This document shows, in pieces, positions 39,605 to 42,410 of a stretch of DNA of 42,410 nucleotides (within the stretch, counting starts at the first letter, position 1; every line of letters begins with the position of its first letter). Below the pieces are notes generated by a model that worked only from the letters and a program-made list of their open reading frames with translations, made no database searches and was not told where the DNA came from. Source of the stretch: Burkholderiaceae bacterium (GTDB taxonomy: Bacteria > Pseudomonadota > Gammaproteobacteria > Burkholderiales > Burkholderiaceae_C); NCBI GenBank assembly GCA_030695205.1, contig JAUYTN010000060.1, positions 1 through 42,410 on the forward strand, in the 5' to 3' direction. The position numbers and the translations under genes are program-made.

Positions 39605-40080
39605 ACACCGGAGCCGTTTTCTCCCCCTGCAGGCAATACCGCTATGCACTGTTCCGCCGCTGGGCCGACCCGGGCGTGCCGGCTGTCTTCATCATGCTGA
39701 ATCCGAGCACGGCCGACGAGGTCGTCAACGATCCCACCGTCGAGCGCTGCGAACGTCGCGCGCGTGCCATGGGTTTCGGAGCGCTGCGCGTCTGCAATCT
39801 GTTTGCGCTGCGGTCGACCGATCCGCGCGCCCTGTATGACCATGCCGACCCTGTCGGGCAATCTAACGACGCCACCATCATGGAGCTCGTCCAGGGCGCC
39901 GGCATCGTGATCTGCGCCTGGGGCAAGCACGGCAATCTTCACGATCGCGGCCGCATCGTGCACAAGACGCTGCTCATGAACGGCGTGGTGCCCCATTACC
40001 TGAAACTCAACAAGGACGGCACGCCGGCTCACCCGCTGTATATCCCCTATGAGACGCTGCCGCAGCGGTGGGAGGCGTGA
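39601..40080 (+). CDS. DUF1643 protein
   Basis: 159 residues. SPCRQYRYALFRRW, VFIMLNPSTADEVVNDPTVE, FGALRVCNLFALRSTDP and the ending with LKLNKDGTPAHPLYIPY are diagnostic of DUF1643. Such proteins are common in phages and mobile elements; no function is established. Confidence 0.92.
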   Translation: MNTGAVFSPCRQYRYALFRRWADPGVPAVFIMLNPSTADEVVNDPTVERCERRARAMGFGALRVCNLFALRSTDPRALYDHADPVGQSNDATIMELVQGAGIVICAWGKHGNLHDRGRIVHKTLLMNGVVPHYLKLNKDGTPAHPLYIPYETLPQRWEA

Positions 40081-40334
40081 TGCCGAGCCCGGATCCCGAC
40101 ACCGACCGCATCGAGAGAAACCGCATCCTGTCCGAGCTGGACGTCGACGCCGCGCAGTCGTGGGTGCCAGGGCTGTCCAGGGAGGGCATGCTGGCCGGGA
40201 TGCACAAGGCCCGCTACGAATGCCCGGACATTGCCCCCGAGCTGCGTCACATCAGCGGTGAGTGGCTGCGTGCACGGGGCTTCTGCCGCCTCCGTGGCCT
40301 GCCCCTGCTGCCGCTAGGGGAACTGCCTGTATGA
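40080..40334 (+). CDS. Last gene of the early operon, unknown
   Basis: 84 residues, overlapping the DUF1643 stop. An acidic start (DPDTDRIERNRILSELDVDA) and a C-terminal basic segment with GEWLRARGFCRLRGLPL. No family recognised. Non-coding DNA with iterons starts directly after it. Confidence 0.65.
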   Translation: MPSPDPDTDRIERNRILSELDVDAAQSWVPGLSREGMLAGMHKARYECPDIAPELRHISGEWLRARGFCRLRGLPLLPLGELPV

Positions 40335-40483
40335 CCCGCCAACTCGCCCTCTGCCGGCCCCCGCACCCCCAAAAAATTTTTTGCGCGCGGCGGCTTGCCC
40401 AAAAGGAGGGGAGGGGTGTCCGCAATAACCCGTGGATCATCAGCCCTTTCTATCCTAAGCCTTTGATTCTTGAGAAGAGTGGT

Positions 40484-40576
40484 TCCACGGGTTGCACCTC
40501 GTTTTCCACGGGTCGGCCTCCGTTTTCCACGGGTCGGACTCGTTTTTCCACGGGTGTGGTTTTTTTACCCACGGCT
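40484..40576 (+). repeat. Five 21-bp-spaced iterons
   Basis: TCCACGGGT starts at 40484, 40505, 40526 and 40547, and a degenerate CCCACGGCT at 40568, each exactly 21 bp (two helical turns) apart, so all face the same side of the DNA. Further copies: 40649, 40681, 40701 (forward), 40428 and 40721 (inverted), and 40776 (TCCACGGAT). Confidence 0.85.
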
Positions 40577-40678
40577 TTCCTTTCTCTCTTTCTCTTTAAT
40601 AAACAAAAAGAAGAAGAAGAAAAGAGGGCAATTCAGCGAAAACGCGCATCCACGGGTGTGCACCGCTGCCTATTTTTT

Positions 40679-40731
40679 AATCCACGGGTTTCCACCCCTT
40701 TCCACGGGTTTTCCGTGGAAACCCGTGGATT
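40679..40731. repeat. 17-bp inverted repeat containing iterons
   Basis: AATCCACGGGTTTCCAC (40679-40695) and its exact complement (40715-40731) flank 19 bp that themselves hold a smaller hairpin (TCCACGG at 40701-40707 with CCGTGGA at 40713-40719). A short T run follows. It could be an origin hairpin, a terminator before the recombinase gene, or a recombinase binding site. Confidence 0.75.
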
Positions 40732-40796
40732 GTTTTTATTGCCAGAACAATGGGTTACGTGGTTAGGTACGGCCATCCACGGATCCACGTGAAGAA

Positions 40797-41807
40797 ATGC
40801 CTGGGGGTACTTTGGAAGAGCTGATCGAGTCGTTTTTGTCCTTCAAGGTGTCGAACGCGGGCCGGTCGCCGCGCACGGCCCGTATTTACGGGCTTGCGCT
40901 GGGCCGGCTGGCTGTTTTTCTGGCCGGCGCGGATCCGCTGCGGGTGTCGACGGACGAGCTGCTGGCCTTCACCGGCCCGTGGCTGCACAAGCAGGGCCTG
41001 GCGCCGGAAAGCCGCAAGACGCACGTGGCGGCGGTGCGGGAGTTCTATGCCTGGCTGAATCGGCTGGGCCGGATCCGCAGCAACCCGGCGGACCAGGTGC
41101 CTTATCCCAGGGCGTCAAACAAGCTGCCCCGCCTGATGACGCTGGCGAACGCGGAGAAGTTGATGTGGTCGCCGGACTTCACGACATTCGAGGGGGTGCG
41201 CGACGGCGCGATGCTGGCGATGCTGATCGGCTGCGGCCTGCGCGCCAGCGGCCTGGTGAACCTGAACGAGAGCAACCTGGTGCAGGAGGTGGTCGACGAT
41301 CGCCCCCGCCTGATCGTGCGGGTGGAGGAAAAGGGGAAGAAGCAGCGTCGGATCCCGGTACCGGTGGAGGCCGATCTGCTGCTGCGCCTGTACCTCGAGC
41401 ACCCGGAGCTGGCGGAGATCGATCGCGAGGTGGGCAACGGGGACAAGGTGCTGTTCGTGTCGACCAGGAACCGCACCTGCCCGGCCCACGAATACCAAGG
41501 GGAGCGCCGGCGGATGAACCGCCGCGCGGTGCTGGACATGGTGGCCCGCCACGGCCGCCGCGCCGGCATCCCGGAAAGCCAGATCCACCCCCACGCCCTG
41601 CGCCACCTGTACGGCACCGAGCTGGCCGAGGGCGACGTCGACCTGCTGGTGCGCCAGAAGTTGATGGGCCACGCCGACCCGAAGAGCACCGAGGTCTACA
41701 CCCACCTGGCCATGCGCAAGCTGACCAGGGAATCGGACCGGGCCAACCCTATGGCCAAGATGAACACGCCGGCATCGGATCTACTGAAACGACTTCAAGG
41801 AAAGTGA
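40797..41807 (+). CDS. XerC/D-like tyrosine recombinase
   Basis: 336 residues with an N-terminal SAM-like core-binding domain (ESFLSFKVSNAGRSPRTARI) and a full catalytic domain: Arg in GCGLRASGLVNL (about 157), HPHALRHLYGTEL (about 262), MGHADPKSTEVYTHLA with the nucleophilic Tyr (about 302). There is no extra N-terminal arm-binding domain, so it is Xer-like rather than lambda-Int-like. It could integrate the phage or resolve multimers of a replicating circle. It starts just after the iteron region. Confidence 0.9.
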   Translation: MPGGTLEELIESFLSFKVSNAGRSPRTARIYGLALGRLAVFLAGADPLRVSTDELLAFTGPWLHKQGLAPESRKTHVAAVREFYAWLNRLGRIRSNPADQVPYPRASNKLPRLMTLANAEKLMWSPDFTTFEGVRDGAMLAMLIGCGLRASGLVNLNESNLVQEVVDDRPRLIVRVEEKGKKQRRIPVPVEADLLLRLYLEHPELAEIDREVGNGDKVLFVSTRNRTCPAHEYQGERRRMNRRAVLDMVARHGRRAGIPESQIHPHALRHLYGTELAEGDVDLLVRQKLMGHADPKSTEVYTHLAMRKLTRESDRANPMAKMNTPASDLLKRLQGK

Positions 41808-41809
41808 GG

Positions 41810-42016
41810 ATGGCAATGCAGATCGAACTGAAGGAAGGGAAGCACTTCGACGTGGATAGAGCCCAGGGCACGATCACCTTCAAGGTGCCGCCATGCAAAG
41901 GGGCCAAGACCAGCATTGGCTTCGGGATGACCGGGCCCGTCACGGTGATCATGAAAACCGGTCTTTTCCGGGGCTGGTGGTTTTTACTGGCATCGAGGCT
42001 GACGCGTGCTCGTTGA
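41810..42016 (+). CDS. Small protein after the XerC/D-like gene
   Basis: 68 residues from the ATG at 41810, with AAGTGAGG upstream. QIELKEGKHFDVDRAQGTIT then a hydrophobic C-terminal part (GPVTVIMKTGLFRGWWFLLA). No family recognised; possibly membrane-associated. Confidence 0.62.
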   Translation: MAMQIELKEGKHFDVDRAQGTITFKVPPCKGAKTSIGFGMTGPVTVIMKTGLFRGWWFLLASRLTRAR

Positions 42017-42130
42017 GTTGCTGCCCGGCGCAACCCATCGTGGGGGTGGCTGTCAGCGTGAGTATATATAGGGTGGATTGGCGTGGTTACTGGGTGAAGC
42101 GGGGCGGGCACGATCCTTGCCTAAACTTGA

Positions 42131-42142
42131 CCCGATATCGGG
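42131..42142. promoter_or_regulatory. Palindrome CCCGATATCGGG in the 165-bp gap before the serine recombinase operon
   Basis: A perfect 12-bp palindrome lies 40 bp before the ATG at 42182. The gap 42017-42181 has no gene and also contains AGTATATATAG (42062-42071 region). It could be an operator for the downstream operon or part of an attachment site. No confident promoter was found. Confidence 0.4.
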
Positions 42143-42181
42143 CTAAATCGTCCAGCCTGTCAAAACTATGAATTACGGGTT

Positions 42182-42410
42182 ATGGCAGAAAGCGACATTC
42201 AACAACGGTGGAACAAGGGGGACGTGATGGGCGGAGAGGGTGAAAAGCGCAATTCAAAGGGCGGAACTGACCAGGTGCAGGGGCAAGACCAAGCGCTGCA
42301 GCAGGGGGTGGGGGGTCGGCAGGCCGCCCCCCACCCCCCGGCTGGGGGGGGTGGGTACCTGGATATATGCACCGTTTTCAAATTTCGCGCCGCCGACGGC
42401 CAAAAAAAAC
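42182..42410 (+). CDS. Unknown protein, 5' part of the junction-spanning gene
   Basis: The ATG at 42182 is in frame across the contig end with the frame closing at 455, giving a 180-residue product on the circle. The N-terminus (MAESDIQQRWNKGDVMGGEG) is polar and probably disordered. The ribosome-binding site is weak (ACGGGTT). An in-frame ATG at 42227 is the alternative start. Confidence 0.65.
   Translation, partial: MAESDIQQRWNKGDVMGGEGEKRNSKGGTDQVQGQDQALQQGVGGRQAAPHPPAGGGGYLDICTVFKFRAADGQKK
42270..42410. repeat. Terminal duplication, right copy
   Basis: Identical to 1-141; see the left copy. It marks the closing overlap of the circular genome. Confidence 0.9.

Larger units (their letters stand above)
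40371..40790. other. Putative replication origin (iterons, A6T6, AT-rich tract)
   Basis: The only long non-coding stretch (about 460 bp between genes). It holds AAAAAATTTTTT (40371-40382), which should bend DNA. About ten copies of TCCACGGGT or near-copies in both orientations follow, five of them at 21-bp spacing. A purine/pyrimidine-rich AT tract (about 40577-40632) and a large inverted repeat (40679-40731) complete it. TTTTCCACG within the iterons matches the relaxed DnaA-box consensus in 8 of 9 positions. It lies downstream of the replication operon and upstream of a recombinase. Arm-type recombinase sites are the main alternative. Confidence 0.7.

Noticed and set aside
40484..40576. Possible CRISPR array
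   Set aside because: Repeats are only about 9-12 bp with a 21-bp period, no 25-40 bp repeat or spacers, and no cas genes.
40331..40792. Open frame of about 150 codons over the iteron region
   Set aside because: Its product is a low-complexity string with repeated STGR units that simply translate the iterons, plus a KQKEEEEKR run from the AT tract. The DNA is better explained as non-coding.

Overview
The window is one complete, GC-rich temperate siphophage or prophage genome, recovered as a circle. The first and last 141 bases are identical (1-141 and 42270-42410), and a gene reads across the junction, so the unique circle is 42,269 bp. High GC, GC-rich REP-like palindromes and the protein families seen (terminase with a variant Walker A, gpF-like head protein, holin/SAR lysozyme/Rz cassette, lambda M-L-K-J-like tail tip) suggest a Gram-negative, probably betaproteobacterial host. 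The host assignment is inference. No tRNA, rRNA, CRISPR or insertion sequence was seen.

Layout. 42182-2084: an unknown small protein and a large serine recombinase. 2135-7897: terminase, portal and head morphogenesis. 8121-12035: an 853-residue protease-scaffold-capsid fusion and connector genes. 12032-13400: lysis (holin, SAR lysozyme, second membrane protein, nested Rz/Rz1). 13417-16928: tail completion, tail tube and a tail chaperone with a canonical -1 frameshift site. 16951-18799: a P22 immI-like switch set into the tail operon. 19477-29919: tape measure, a compositionally distinct spike, tail tip, fibre and a papain-fold enzyme. 29897-31195: a second immI-like switch. 31356-40334: a long, tightly overlapping early operon (CII-like regulator, catalytic-domain-only tyrosine recombinase, many small genes, HD hydrolase, DUF3310, primase-helicase, DUF1643). 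40371-40790: a non-coding, iteron-bearing putative replication origin. 40797-42016: a XerC/D-like recombinase and a small gene.

Most notable are the two immI-like loci. Each has, on the minus strand, an envelope protein gene downstream of an Mnt-like ribbon-helix-helix (RHH) gene. Each is divergent from an Arc-like RHH gene followed by an antirepressor (Bro-N in one, P22_AR_N in the other). Both rightward promoters have TTGACA and a GCACAGTGC-centred palindrome just downstream of the -10. No CI/Cro-type repressor was recognised, so these circuits plus the CII homologue may control lysogeny.

Other signals: a 20-bp motif (CCCCCCGTGAAACCGCTTGC) at four head/tail module boundaries, three times directly after a terminator, is a strong late-promoter candidate. 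Five 21-bp-spaced iterons with A6T6 and an AT-rich tract mark the putative origin. Three unrelated or diverged recombinases share one genome. REP-like palindromes are translated as part of the NlpC/P60 tail gene.
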